Shown piece by piece: positions 8,332 to 17,330 of a DNA stretch of 64,000 nt. This DNA comes from Acidimicrobiales bacterium (GTDB taxonomy: Bacteria; Actinomycetota; Acidimicrobiia; Acidimicrobiales; MedAcidi-G1), in assembly GCA_030747595.1 (NCBI GenBank), contig JASLKK010000001.1, forward strand, positions 1-64,000. The letters run 5' to 3'. The position numbers and the translations under genes were made by a program. Each line of letters opens with the position of its first letter. Position 1 is the stretch's first letter. The notes below the pieces were generated by a model. The model was not told the DNA's origin. It was given only the letters and a program-made list of their open reading frames with translations, and made no database searches.

Positions 8332-11025
8332 CTAGTCGGCTGAGGGTTCGGCGGCTTCCGGTCTGTGCTCGGTTGGCGCCAGCTCGACGTGGACCGACAG
8401 GGTGTCGCCTTCAGACAGGTGGATGTCGGTGGCCCGGGCGGCCGCGGCGACGTCTCCAAGGGCGGGACGCAGCAAGGCGAGTCGTTCCGGTGTGTCGGTC
8501 AGCGTGCAGGCGATGACCGGGGTGGCCAGCGAGCGTTTCTCGGTCGTCTTGTGGCGGCGGATCTCGACCAACGCGGCAGCGGCCACTTCGGCAATCGCTG
8601 GGTCCACGGGATTGTTGTCGGCACCGTCGCCGGTGCCCTCGGCGGCGGCCCGCAGTTCATCGGCCGACGGCCAAGACTGGCGGTGGATGGAACCGCCCTG
8701 CCACCACGACCAGACCTCCTCGGTCACGAAGGGGAGGAACGGGGCGAACAGGCGAAGCAGTGTCGACAGGGCGAGACGTAGGGCATGGCGGGCCGATTCA
8801 GCGCCTGCTTCGTCGCCCTCGTAGGCCCGGTTCTTGACCAACTCGACGTGGTCGTCGGTGAATGTCCAGAACCACGTTTCGGTGCGCTCGAGTGCCCGGG
8901 CGTAGTCGAACCCGTCGAAGGCTCGGGTGGCCTCGTCGACCAAGTCGGCCAGTCGCAGGAGCATGGCCCGGTCGAGGGGATGGGTGATGGCTGCCGGGTC
9001 GATGGCCAGCGGCGTGTCGCCATCGGCACCGAAGCCCAGCGCGAACCGGCTGGCGTTGAGCACCTTGATGGCCAGCCGTCGACCGATCTTCATCTGGTCG
9101 TCGTCGAAGGCCGTGTCGGTACCGGGTCGGCCCTTGGCGGCCCAGTAGCGAACGGCGTCCGACCCGTGCTGGTCGAGCAGGTCAACCGGGGTCACGACGT
9201 TTCCCTTGGACTTGGACATCTTCTTGCGGTCCGGGTCGAGAATCCATCCCGACAAGGCGCAGTGGCCCCACGGGGCGGTGTCGGCCTCGAAGTGGGATCG
9301 CACGGCCGTCGAGAACAGCCACGTCCGGATTATGTCATGGGCCTGGGGGCGGAGGTCCATGGGGTAGGTGCGGGCGTAGAGGTCGTCGTCCTCTTCCCAG
9401 CCGCAGGCGATCTGGGGGGTCAGCGATGAGGTGGCCCATGTGTCCATCACGTCGCTGTCGCCGATGAAGCCATTGGGTTGGCCGCGCTGGGATTCGTCGT
9501 AGCCGGGGGCGGCGTCCGATGAGGGATCAATGGGGAGGTCGGCTTCGTCAGGGGTGATGGGGGTGTCGTGGACGGGCTCGCCGTCGGCGTCCAGTTGGTA
9601 CCAGAGCGGCAGGGGCACGCCGAAGAAGCGTTGGCGGCTGACCAGCCAGTCGCCGTTCAGGCCGTCGATCCAGTTTGTGTAGCGGGTCTGCATGTAGGCG
9701 GGGTGCCACTGCATCTGGTCGCCCCGGGCCACGAGCTCGGCCCGCAGGTCGACGTCGCGGCCGCCGTTGCGGATGTACCACTGGCGGCTGGTGACGATCT
9801 CGAGCGGCTTGTCGCCCTTCTCGAAGAACTTGACCGGGTGGGTGATGGGTTCGGGCTCGCCGATCAGATCGCCGGCCTCACGGAGGAGTTCGACCATCTC
9901 GGCCTGAGCGGAGAAGACCGTCTTGCCGGCCAGGCGGGCGTAGGCGGCCAGTCCGGCGTCGGTCTCGATGCCCGGCGGCGGTTCGGGGTTCACCCGGCCG
10001 GCACGGTTGATGATGGCCCGGACGTCAAGGTCGAGCTCGCGCCACCAGGTGACGTCGGTGGTGTCGCCGAACGTACAGATCATGGCGATGCCGGTGCCCT
10101 TGTCGGGGTCGGCCAGCTCATGGGCCATGATCGGCACCTCGACGCCGAACACCGGCGTGGTGGCTGTGGTGTCGAACAGCGGCTGGTAGCGCTCGTCGTC
10201 GGGGTGGGCCACCAGGGCCACGCAGGCGGCCAACAGCTCGGGGCGGGTGGTGGCGATGTGGAGGTCCCCACTGCCGTCGTGGTTGGTGGTGCCGGTTGGC
10301 AGGTGGAAGGCGAGCCGGTGGTAGGCGCCGGGACGTTCGCGGTCCTCGAGTTCAGCCTGGGCGACCGCGGTGCGGTGGGTGACGTCCCAAAGCGACGGTG
10401 CCTCGATCTGGTACGCCTCGCCGCGAGCCAGATTGCGTAGGAAGGCCCGTTGGGAGACCCGTTGGCAGCGTTCGTCGATGGTGGCGTAGTGCTGGGTCCA
10501 GTCGACGGACAGGCCGAGACGGCGAAACAGGGCCTCGAAGGCCTGCTCGTCTTCGGCGGTGAGGACGTGGCAGAGCTCGATGAAGTTGCGGCGACTGATG
10601 TCGATGTCGCCGCGCTTCTTGATGGCCTTGGGGTCGCCGGCATCGTCGGGGGCGGCGAAGTTGGGGTCGTACGGCAGCGCGGGTTCGCAACGGACTCCGA
10701 AGTAGTTCTGGACCCGACGCTCGGTCGGCAGGCCGTTGTCATCCCATCCCATCGGGTAGAAAACCTCGCGGCCGGCCATCCGTTGGTAGCGGGCAATGGT
10801 GTCGGTGTGCGTGTAGGAGAAGACGTGTCCGACGTGGAGTGATCCGCTGACCGTGGGTGGCGGCGTGTCGATGGAGAAGACGTCGGCGCGGACCTTCGTG
10901 CGGTCGAAGTGATAGGTACCCCGCTCTTCCCAGATGGCGTCCCATAGGTCCTCGAGGCCCTCGAGTCCGGGGCGGTCGGGGATGGTGGGGGCGGGCGCGT
11001 CGGCCGAGGAGTCGGGGTGGCTCAT
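8332..11025 (-). CDS. valS: Valyl-tRNA synthetase, archaeal/rickettsial type
   Basis: 897 residues, class Ia synthetase charging tRNA-Val. HVGH at 64-67 is the HIGH motif and KMSKS is at 602-606. A CP1 editing domain lies between them (IATTRPELLAACVALVAHP, DKGTGIAMICTFGD). The N-terminal block TPPPTVSGSLHVGHVFSYTH and PMGWDDNGLPTERRVQNYFG matches the group shared by archaea and rickettsiae rather than the usual bacterial ValRS (NVTGSLHMGHAF..., GTDHAGIATQ). The long C-terminal coiled-coil arm of bacterial enzymes is short or absent. Ends normally with no frameshift. It is divergent from an MFS gene; no T-box leader is seen in the 51-base gap. Confidence 0.93.
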   Translation of the reverse strand: MSHPDSSADAPAPTIPDRPGLEGLEDLWDAIWEERGTYHFDRTKVRADVFSIDTPPPTVSGSLHVGHVFSYTHTDTIARYQRMAGREVFYPMGWDDNGLPTERRVQNYFGVRCEPALPYDPNFAAPDDAGDPKAIKKRGDIDISRRNFIELCHVLTAEDEQAFEALFRRLGLSVDWTQHYATIDERCQRVSQRAFLRNLARGEAYQIEAPSLWDVTHRTAVAQAELEDRERPGAYHRLAFHLPTGTTNHDGSGDLHIATTRPELLAACVALVAHPDDERYQPLFDTTATTPVFGVEVPIMAHELADPDKGTGIAMICTFGDTTDVTWWRELDLDVRAIINRAGRVNPEPPPGIETDAGLAAYARLAGKTVFSAQAEMVELLREAGDLIGEPEPITHPVKFFEKGDKPLEIVTSRQWYIRNGGRDVDLRAELVARGDQMQWHPAYMQTRYTNWIDGLNGDWLVSRQRFFGVPLPLWYQLDADGEPVHDTPITPDEADLPIDPSSDAAPGYDESQRGQPNGFIGDSDVMDTWATSSLTPQIACGWEEDDDLYARTYPMDLRPQAHDIIRTWLFSTAVRSHFEADTAPWGHCALSGWILDPDRKKMSKSKGNVVTPVDLLDQHGSDAVRYWAAKGRPGTDTAFDDDQMKIGRRLAIKVLNASRFALGFGADGDTPLAIDPAAITHPLDRAMLLRLADLVDEATRAFDGFDYARALERTETWFWTFTDDHVELVKNRAYEGDEAGAESARHALRLALSTLLRLFAPFLPFVTEEVWSWWQGGSIHRQSWPSADELRAAAEGTGDGADNNPVDPAIAEVAAAALVEIRRHKTTEKRSLATPVIACTLTDTPERLALLRPALGDVAAAARATDIHLSEGDTLSVHVELAPTEHRPEAAEPSAD

Positions 11026-11076
11026 GACGGCCTGAGGCTACTGGCGAGAGTTCGGGCCGCCGCTAGCGTGCCCGCC

Positions 11077-12300
11077 GTGAAGCGTCACGATGATGGCCAT
11101 TCTCCGGGCAGCGGGTCGCGCCCGAAGGCTCCTCGGGGATTCGGTGTGGTGTGGGCCACGGTGGCCATGGACATGGTCGGATTCGGCATCCTGCTGCCGG
11201 TTCTACCGTTGTACGCCGAGGATTTCGGCGCGTCACCGGCCACCGCTGCGGCGTTGGTGGCCGTGTTCTCGGCAGCCCAGATGGTGGCCGCTCCGCTCTG
11301 GGGTCGATTGTCAGACCGGATCGGCAGGCGGACCGTGCTGGTGGCTGCGCTGGTCGGGTCCTGTCTGGGGAGCTTGGTGACCGGGCTAGCCGGGGCGTTG
11401 TGGGTGTTGTTCGCCGGCCGGATCTTGGACGGATTCTCGGGATCGTCGTACGCGGTAGGCCAGGCGGCGGTGGCCGATTTGGCCGAACCTGAAGACCGCC
11501 CGAGGCTGCTGGGACTGCTCGCTGCGGCGTTCGGTGTGGGGTTCGTGGCCGGGCCGCTTATCGGATCAATTGCCGCACTGGGCAGTCGGGAGCTCCCGTT
11601 CTTCGTGGCGGCTGCCTTGGCTGGAGCCAATGCGATGATGGCGTTGGTGCGCCTTCCCGGCGGTCGACCGGTTGCTTCCGGTACGTCGTCACCGGCGCCG
11701 ACTCCCAATCGGATCGTCCTCTGGGGGTCAGCCGGGCTGGCGGTTCGTCGCCTCGCTCTGTTGTCGCTGGTCTCGATGATCGGGTTCGCAGGGTTCGAGG
11801 CGACGTTCGCCCTGCTGGTGGAACGACGCTTCGAAGCGGTTGGTGATCCGACGGTGTATGGGTTGTTTGCGACGATCGGCGTGCTGATGGTCCTGGTCCA
11901 GACCCGTGTGGTTGGACCAGTCAACGCCCGGATGGGGAGCCGTCCGGCGCTGCGTGCCGCGTTGGTGTCGGTGGCCACCGGAATGGCGGTGCTCTCGTTC
12001 GGCGGTGGGTGGGCCGGGCTGGCCGTGGCTCTCGTGCTGCTGGTGGTGGGCCAAGGGGTCTTCGGCCCGACGCTGTCCAACGCCACGGTCGAGACGGTGG
12101 GTAATGGTGCTCGCGGGACGGCCCTAGGCCTGCAACAGGGGGCGGGGGCGCTGGGTCGAATCATCGGCCCGCTGCTGGCTGGGGTGCTGATGGATCAGAT
12201 AGGGGTGGGGGCGCCTTACCTGGTGGCCGCCGCACTGGCCATGGTGTCCATCGCCCTCGTTCCCGTATCTCAGGTGCCGGTTGCCGAAGATCAGGTTTGA
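11077..12300 (+). CDS. MFS transporter, DHA1 (TetA-like) drug/solute exporter
   Basis: 407 residues from the GTG at 11077 (VKRHDDGH). An upstream in-frame ATG at 11017 would overlap valS and add an unlikely leader. About twelve hydrophobic segments are present. Motif A is GRLSDRIGRRTVL after TM2, and a motif C-like GVGFVAGPLIGSIAA segment lies in TM5, typical of proton-driven antiporters. The substrate cannot be assigned. It is integral to the inner membrane and stands alone; the next gene starts 96 bases later behind an operator-like inverted repeat. Confidence 0.8.
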   Translation: MKRHDDGHSPGSGSRPKAPRGFGVVWATVAMDMVGFGILLPVLPLYAEDFGASPATAAALVAVFSAAQMVAAPLWGRLSDRIGRRTVLVAALVGSCLGSLVTGLAGALWVLFAGRILDGFSGSSYAVGQAAVADLAEPEDRPRLLGLLAAAFGVGFVAGPLIGSIAALGSRELPFFVAAALAGANAMMALVRLPGGRPVASGTSSPAPTPNRIVLWGSAGLAVRRLALLSLVSMIGFAGFEATFALLVERRFEAVGDPTVYGLFATIGVLMVLVQTRVVGPVNARMGSRPALRAALVSVATGMAVLSFGGGWAGLAVALVLLVVGQGVFGPTLSNATVETVGNGARGTALGLQQGAGALGRIIGPLLAGVLMDQIGVGAPYLVAAALAMVSIALVPVSQVPVAEDQV

Positions 12301-12320
12301 GGTCTGTACTGGCGCTACAA

Positions 12321-12336
12321 GTTACCAATGGGTAAC
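12321..12336. promoter_or_regulatory. Inverted repeat, candidate operator before acyl-CoA dehydrogenase
   Basis: GTTACCAATGGGTAAC: six-base arms GTTACC/GGTAAC around AATG, 61 bases before the TTG start at 12397. The size and position suit a TetR-type repressor site. There is no T-run, so it is not a good terminator for the MFS gene. Confidence 0.4.
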
Positions 12337-12396
12337 CTGCTGGCGTCCGCCCGCTAGCCATCCGGCCGTGGAGCCACTGACATCGGGAGCAACACC

Positions 12397-13611
12397 TTGA
12401 ACGAGTTCAGCCTCACCCTGACTGACGAGCAGGAGCAGTTGCGCGACTGGATCCACCAGTTCTGCGTGGACGTGGTCCGACCGAACGCCGAGGAGTGGGA
12501 CGAGCGCGAAGAGTTCCCGTGGCCCATCGTGCAGGAGGCGGCGAAGATCGGCCTGTACGGCTGGGACTTTCTGGCCCAGGGAATGATCGGCGACAAGACC
12601 GGCCTGACCATGCCGGTGGCCATCGAGGAACTCTTCTGGGGCGATGCCGGTATCGGCATGGCCATCATGGGTTCCGGCTTGGCCGCTGCGGGAATTGCCG
12701 CATCGGGCACGCAGGAACAGGTCATGGAATGGGTACCGCAGTGCTACGGGACCCCGGATGATGTGCGTCTCGGGGCGTTTTGCGCCAGCGAGCCGGATGC
12801 CGGATCAGACGTCGGCGGCTACCGCAGTCGGGCCGTCTACGACGAGGGGACCGATGAGTGGGTGCTGAACGGCACCAAGGCGTGGATCACCAATGGCGGG
12901 ATCGCCGACATCCACGTGGTGGTCGGCGTGGTCGACTCGGAGCTCGGATCGAAGGGGCACGCCTCGTTCATCGTGCCGCCCGGGACGGCGGGCCTCAGTC
13001 AGGGCCAGAAGTACAAGAAGCACGGGATCAAGGCCAGTCACACCGCCGAGGTGGTGCTCGACGACGTGCGGGTGCCGGGCCGGTGCCTGCTGGGCGGCAA
13101 GGAGAAGCTCGACGAGCGCCTGGCTCGGGTGCGTCGTGGCGAGAAGGGCAACGCCCAGGCAGCCATGCAGACATTTGAGGCGACCCGTCCGGCGGTGGGT
13201 GCTCAGGCGCTCGGTGTCGCCCGGGCTGCTTACGAGTACTCGCTGGAATACGCCAAGGAGCGCCACGCGTTCGGTCGGCCGATCATCGCGAACCAGGGGA
13301 TCGCCTTCATGCTGGCTGACATGGCCACCGAGATTGATGCCAGCCGGCTGCTGGTGTGGCGGGCCGCGTGGTTGGGCAAAAACGGTTCGTTCAAGAACGC
13401 TGAAGGTTCGATGGCGAAGTTGAAGGCGGCCCGGACGGCGACGTGGGTGACCGAGCGGGCTATCCAGATCCTCGGCGGGTACGGCTACACCCGGGAGTAC
13501 CCGGTGGAGCGGTGGCATCGGGATGCGAAGATTCATGACATCTTCGAGGGCACGGAGCAGATCCAACAGCTGGTGATCAGCCGGGCCATCTCCGGCATGC
13601 GCATCGAGTAG
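12397..13611 (+). CDS. Acyl-CoA dehydrogenase
   Basis: 404 residues with a full three-domain acyl-CoA dehydrogenase layout: N-terminal helices (LTDEQEQLRDWIHQF), the FAD-contacting FCASEPDAGSDV and WITNGGIADI middle domain, and the C-terminal helical domain with QILGGYGYTREYPVERWHRD. IFEGTEQIQ near residue 384 carries the catalytic Glu of the medium-chain type. It oxidises an acyl-CoA to the 2-enoyl-CoA, passing electrons to ETF; chain length is unknown. The start is TTG, with GGGAG eight bases upstream (ATCGGGAGCAACACC). It is monocistronic, preceded by an inverted repeat at 12321-12336. Confidence 0.9.
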   Translation: MNEFSLTLTDEQEQLRDWIHQFCVDVVRPNAEEWDEREEFPWPIVQEAAKIGLYGWDFLAQGMIGDKTGLTMPVAIEELFWGDAGIGMAIMGSGLAAAGIAASGTQEQVMEWVPQCYGTPDDVRLGAFCASEPDAGSDVGGYRSRAVYDEGTDEWVLNGTKAWITNGGIADIHVVVGVVDSELGSKGHASFIVPPGTAGLSQGQKYKKHGIKASHTAEVVLDDVRVPGRCLLGGKEKLDERLARVRRGEKGNAQAAMQTFEATRPAVGAQALGVARAAYEYSLEYAKERHAFGRPIIANQGIAFMLADMATEIDASRLLVWRAAWLGKNGSFKNAEGSMAKLKAARTATWVTERAIQILGGYGYTREYPVERWHRDAKIHDIFEGTEQIQQLVISRAISGMRIE

Positions 13612-13676
13612 CTGTCGGTATCGGGATGCCGGTACCGGTAGATCCGCCGGGTGGAACACCATGGCGCGGGCCAGCC

Positions 13677-14507
13677 TCAGGCTGATTTAGACCAGCCCAG
13701 CGGGAAGCGGTCATCGTCGGCGGGGTACTCGCCGGGGACGGAGGTGGTGTCGGCCTGGGTGACCGTCGGATCGCACCCCGGGTGCGGGTGCCAGACGGCG
13801 TCGTCGCCTAGCCACCGGGTGGACAACGCGACCCGCCGACCGGCTCCGGCGTTACCGGGTGAACCGTGGACGATCCACGATGAGAACACGATGGCGTCAC
13901 CCGGCTCCACGTCGAAGCCCATGATGTCGTATCCGTCCCGGTCGGACTCGATGTCGGGCATTGGCTCGCCGTCGAAGTCGTCGGTCCATCCGGCGGTCCC
14001 GTCAAACGACTCGGGGGCGAAGTACTTCTCCCAGCGGTGCGAACCCCGAACGAACTCCAGTGAACTCTCCTCGACGGTGGACGCCGAACAGGCCACCCAC
14101 ACCGAGCAGATCGACTGACCGAGGAACGGCCAGTATGGGATGTCCTGGTGCCATGGGGTGGGCGACTCGGTCCTCGGTTCCTTGACCAGCAGATGGTCGA
14201 AGTAGAGGCGAGCCGATGACGACCCCATGCAGGTAGCGGCCAACTCGGCTACCCCCGACTCGAAGGCAAATCGATTCACCACCGGTTCGTCACGCCACAG
14301 GTAGCGCGACGTGAAAAGCCGACCGGGGACCGGGTCGTCGGCCGTGTCGGTCACCCACGGACCGGGATGTGCCAGCTCGCGGTCGGCCAGGGCGAGGACC
14401 TCGTCGATCAGGTCGGTGTCCACGGCACCCGGCACGTGGACCACCCCATCGGCGGCGAAGGCCTCGACCTGGGCTGTGGTGAACCTGTCGGCTCCGTGGG
14501 TGGTCAT
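13677..14507 (-). CDS. Phytanoyl-CoA dioxygenase (PhyH) family Fe(II)/2-oxoglutarate oxygenase
   Basis: 276 residues. The facial triad is visible: His120 and Asp122 in PTPWHQDIPYW, and His214 in WIVHGSPGN, with Arg225 in GAGRRVALSTRW for 2-oxoglutarate. The flanking EESSLEFVRGSHRW segment is typical of bacterial PhyH proteins. The family hydroxylates or halogenates diverse small molecules; here a hydroxylase of an acyl or secondary substrate is most likely. The two adjacent genes point away from it, so its operon gives no clue. Confidence 0.85.
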   Translation of the reverse strand: MTTHGADRFTTAQVEAFAADGVVHVPGAVDTDLIDEVLALADRELAHPGPWVTDTADDPVPGRLFTSRYLWRDEPVVNRFAFESGVAELAATCMGSSSARLYFDHLLVKEPRTESPTPWHQDIPYWPFLGQSICSVWVACSASTVEESSLEFVRGSHRWEKYFAPESFDGTAGWTDDFDGEPMPDIESDRDGYDIMGFDVEPGDAIVFSSWIVHGSPGNAGAGRRVALSTRWLGDDAVWHPHPGCDPTVTQADTTSVPGEYPADDDRFPLGWSKSA

Positions 14508-14579
14508 GGCCGCACCGTACGACAGGTGCCGGGTCGGTGGCCCTTACCGGTCCCCACCCCGGACCAATAGCCTTGGGTT

Positions 14580-15140
14580 ATGACCGATGCCGTGTATCCA
14601 ACCGAACCCACCCTCGAGGCCGCTGCCTGGTGGACCCGCGGCAAGGCCGCCATTATTGATGCACTGATCTTCTTCGCAGCCTTGATCGCTCCGATGGTCC
14701 TGACCACCATCGGATTCGTCGTGGCGTGGGATGAAAACCGGGACGACTTTGACTTCACTGCGGCCTCGGTGCTCATGGTCATCCTCGGCCTGGGATTGGC
14801 GGCTGCCGTGGTCGTTTGGGGTGGTTGGCTGTTCGGCTACCGGCAGGGCATTACTGGGCTCACGCCGGGCAAGCGTCGTCTGCGGATCCACCTCGTTGAC
14901 GCCGACACCGACAAGGTGCCCGGCGGGGCCAAGGGAGTGGGGCGCTGGCTGGTGCCCCTCCTCATCGGTTTCGTCCAGGGCTTCGGCACCGTGATCCAGC
15001 TCATCGACATCCTGTGGCCGCTGTGGGACTCGAAAAATCAACGCCTCATCGACAAGGTGCTCAAGACCAGAGTGGTGGTCGGGCAGCCGTCCGACGGGAC
15101 CGACGACGGGCCAGCGCCTCCGGTCAGCCCCATCAGCTGA
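14580..15140 (+). CDS. RDD family membrane protein
   Basis: 186 residues. The pattern fits the RDD domain: WWTRGKAAIIDALIFFAAL with the arginine and aspartate in TM1, a second long hydrophobic segment, GLTPGKRRLRIHLVDADT between membrane segments, then ILWPLWDSKNQRLIDKVLKTRVVV with the second conserved aspartates. About three to four transmembrane segments. The function of the family is mostly unknown; some members affect ion or sodium homeostasis. It starts 72 bases from a divergent PhyH gene. Confidence 0.8.
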   Translation: MTDAVYPTEPTLEAAAWWTRGKAAIIDALIFFAALIAPMVLTTIGFVVAWDENRDDFDFTAASVLMVILGLGLAAAVVVWGGWLFGYRQGITGLTPGKRRLRIHLVDADTDKVPGGAKGVGRWLVPLLIGFVQGFGTVIQLIDILWPLWDSKNQRLIDKVLKTRVVVGQPSDGTDDGPAPPVSPIS

Positions 15141-15190
15141 CGCAGTCGCCCGCTGGGAGGCGGGCAGGAGGAGAGTCCTAACCTCCGGCC

Positions 15191-15865
15191 ATGCCACGAC
15201 TGCGGAGGGTCCGACGGGCCGATCTCCATCCGGGCGCCCAGCCTGTGTTCCAGATGCTCTTCGGCGACCGCGACCCGATCGACGAGCCCGGGACGCCGAC
15301 CGGTACTCCCGGAGACTGGTGGTCCACCTTCGCCCTTGTGCCAGACGTGTTTGACCACGCCCTGGAGGGCATCGCCCTGTATCGGAGCCCTGAGCGCCTC
15401 CTCGACCCGAAGCTACGTGAGCTTGGTCAGACACGGGTCGGATGGTGCGTGGGCAGCCGGTTCGTCTATTCACAGCACCGCAAGGCGTGCCGCACCGTTG
15501 GCCTGACCGACGAGCAGATTGACGCCATCGAGGCGTGGGAGACCGCCGAATGCTTCGACGGTGCCGAACGGGCCGTCTTGGCCTATACCGATGCCCTGTC
15601 GATCCAGCACGGGCGGGTACCGGACGGCGTGTTCGACGCTCTTCAGGCCCATCTCACCGACGAGGAGATCCTTGAGCTGACCTACATCGTGGGGACGTAC
15701 GCCATGCACGGGGCCATGAGCCGGGCGTTGCGCCTCGAGTACGACAATGACCCGCCGGTGCTCGTCGAGGAGCCCGGTGACGAGGAGAGTCTCAGCGACG
15801 AGCACACCCGTCGGGAGTTTCGACGGGCTCTGCGGCTCGTCGGCGAGGAACCCGGCGACGGCTGA
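15191..15865 (+). CDS. Carboxymuconolactone decarboxylase/AhpD-like protein
   Basis: 224 residues. The helical core LRELGQTRVGWCVGSRFVYS QHRKACRTVGLTDEQIDAIE and the later DGAERAVLAYTDAL, LTDEEILELTYIVGTYAM match AhpD-like CMD proteins. The CxxC redox pair normally before the histidine is missing: the segment reads SRFVYSQH, with one cysteine earlier (GWC) and one after the histidine. It is therefore probably not a peroxidase of the AhpD type. The acidic tail (about 35 residues) is not part of the domain. It follows the RDD gene by 50 bases on the same strand. Confidence 0.75.
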   Translation: MPRLRRVRRADLHPGAQPVFQMLFGDRDPIDEPGTPTGTPGDWWSTFALVPDVFDHALEGIALYRSPERLLDPKLRELGQTRVGWCVGSRFVYSQHRKACRTVGLTDEQIDAIEAWETAECFDGAERAVLAYTDALSIQHGRVPDGVFDALQAHLTDEEILELTYIVGTYAMHGAMSRALRLEYDNDPPVLVEEPGDEESLSDEHTRREFRRALRLVGEEPGDG

Positions 15866-15909
15866 GCCACCGGTTCTCGCCCCCCGTCGGTGGAGCGTTT
15901 ACCCCGAAC

Positions 15910-17229
15910 TCAACCGTTCACCGAGAACGACGAGTTCGGGTTGATTTCCCGGTTTCGTCGGTAAAAGCCCATGTCCATCTCGAGTCCGGTGTACACACCG
16001 GCGACCACCAGCGGATCGGCATCGTGGTCGTGGCCACCCTCGACCGCCTCGATCAGCTCGGCCATGCAGTACGCGGCCACCGGGGCGTTCTTGAACTGGT
16101 TGCCGCTTGAGCCGATCGCCACATAGAAGCCGTCCAGATCGGTCCGGTCGTAGATGGGAATCCAATCGTCGGACACGTCGTACAGGTCGACGATGCCCTT
16201 CTTCTCTGACGGCACACCCAACTCGGGCATACGGCGGGCCAGGCGAAGCACCTGAGCGTTCCACTGCTCGTCAGACACCACGGTGTCGTAGTCGTCCGGA
16301 TCGTCGATCCAGACCTGCGGGTCACACGCAGGGTCCTCAGAGCCGATCAGGATGTTGTTGCCCGACTCGGGTCGGACGTAGATGGCCAGATCTGAATCCG
16401 ACGAGTGCAGGCCATCGACCTCGAAGTCGATGCCCTCGGGTGAGGGCACGTGGTGGACCTCGTGGCGCAGCGCCTTCGTCTTGATGTTCATCGAGTCATA
16501 CACGCCAGCCATCTTGTTGATGACGAAGGAGTGTGGGCCGGCCACGTTGACCACCACCGGGGCGTCGACCTCGGTGCCGTTGGACAGCGTGATGCCAGCC
16601 ACCCGACCGTCGAAGCGGCGAACGTCGACCACCTCGGTATTGAAGCGGAACTCGCCACCCTTGGCCTCCGCGGCCCGCTGCAGGTTGTGGCTGGCCAGCT
16701 GCGGGTCGGACACGTAGCCCGAATCCGGGGTGTACAGCGCCCCTACCAGCTTCCCCTCCGGCTCGGCCCAGAAGCGGTCGTCCTCGGGGCGGCACGGCTC
16801 ACCGTGAGTGCCGTGCTCGTAGAACGGGTACCGCTCCCGGAGCTCCTCGTTGGTGAGGACCTCGTAGGGCACGCCGACCTGGTCGAACAGAGGTAGGACC
16901 TTCTCGTGGTGGCCGCCTTCCAGCATGAACAGCACGGTGCCGCACTGCATGTAAACGGCGTGGCCGCGCTCGTCCTCGCTCTCGAGATAGTTCGACCAGT
17001 CCTTCCAGTAGGAGAAACCCTCGTAGGCCATGGCTACCCCGTCGAAGGTGGAGTAGTGGGCACGCACGATGGCACAGGAGTTGCTGGTCGAGCCGTAGCC
17101 CGAGGCGGGCAACTTGTCGACGTTGAGGGTCTTCCAACCCTTCTTGGCCAACTCGAAGGCCAAGGCGGAACCGATCACCCCGGCGCCGACGATGATCGCG
17201 TCGTAGGACAGCTGTTCTGAGTCGCTCAT
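15910..17229 (-). CDS. FAD-dependent oxidoreductase, DAO (sarcosine/dimethylglycine dehydrogenase-like) family
   Basis: 439 residues. The N-terminal dinucleotide-binding motif VGAGVIGSALAFELAKKG (about 15-32) is followed by YGSTSNSCAIVRAHYS, the position where DAO-family enzymes bind FAD. GGEFRFNTEVVDVRRFDGRV and VVNVAGPHS complete the FAD domain, and FYVAIGSSGNQFKNAPVAA is the C-terminal flavin contact. Enzymes of this family oxidise N-methyl or secondary amines or 2-hydroxy acids. It is the last gene of a leftward set with a Fe/2OG dioxygenase and a hydroxyisobutyrate-dehydrogenase-like gene; a 101-base gap separates it from the dioxygenase. Confidence 0.85.
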   Translation of the reverse strand: MSDSEQLSYDAIIVGAGVIGSALAFELAKKGWKTLNVDKLPASGYGSTSNSCAIVRAHYSTFDGVAMAYEGFSYWKDWSNYLESEDERGHAVYMQCGTVLFMLEGGHHEKVLPLFDQVGVPYEVLTNEELRERYPFYEHGTHGEPCRPEDDRFWAEPEGKLVGALYTPDSGYVSDPQLASHNLQRAAEAKGGEFRFNTEVVDVRRFDGRVAGITLSNGTEVDAPVVVNVAGPHSFVINKMAGVYDSMNIKTKALRHEVHHVPSPEGIDFEVDGLHSSDSDLAIYVRPESGNNILIGSEDPACDPQVWIDDPDDYDTVVSDEQWNAQVLRLARRMPELGVPSEKKGIVDLYDVSDDWIPIYDRTDLDGFYVAIGSSGNQFKNAPVAAYCMAELIEAVEGGHDHDADPLVVAGVYTGLEMDMGFYRRNREINPNSSFSVNG

Positions 17230-17330
17230 TGCTTCTGCTCCGGAAATCAGGTGCGGCTGTGTCGCCCAGTGACGGCGTTGCCGCTCGATGGCCGGACGCT
17301 AGATGGATCTGGCGGCCAACGGAAGGGCTG

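Noticed and set aside
9568-10440. Long rightward frame inside valS
   Set aside because: Shadow of the valS codon bias; Val/Gly-rich with no recognisable domain.
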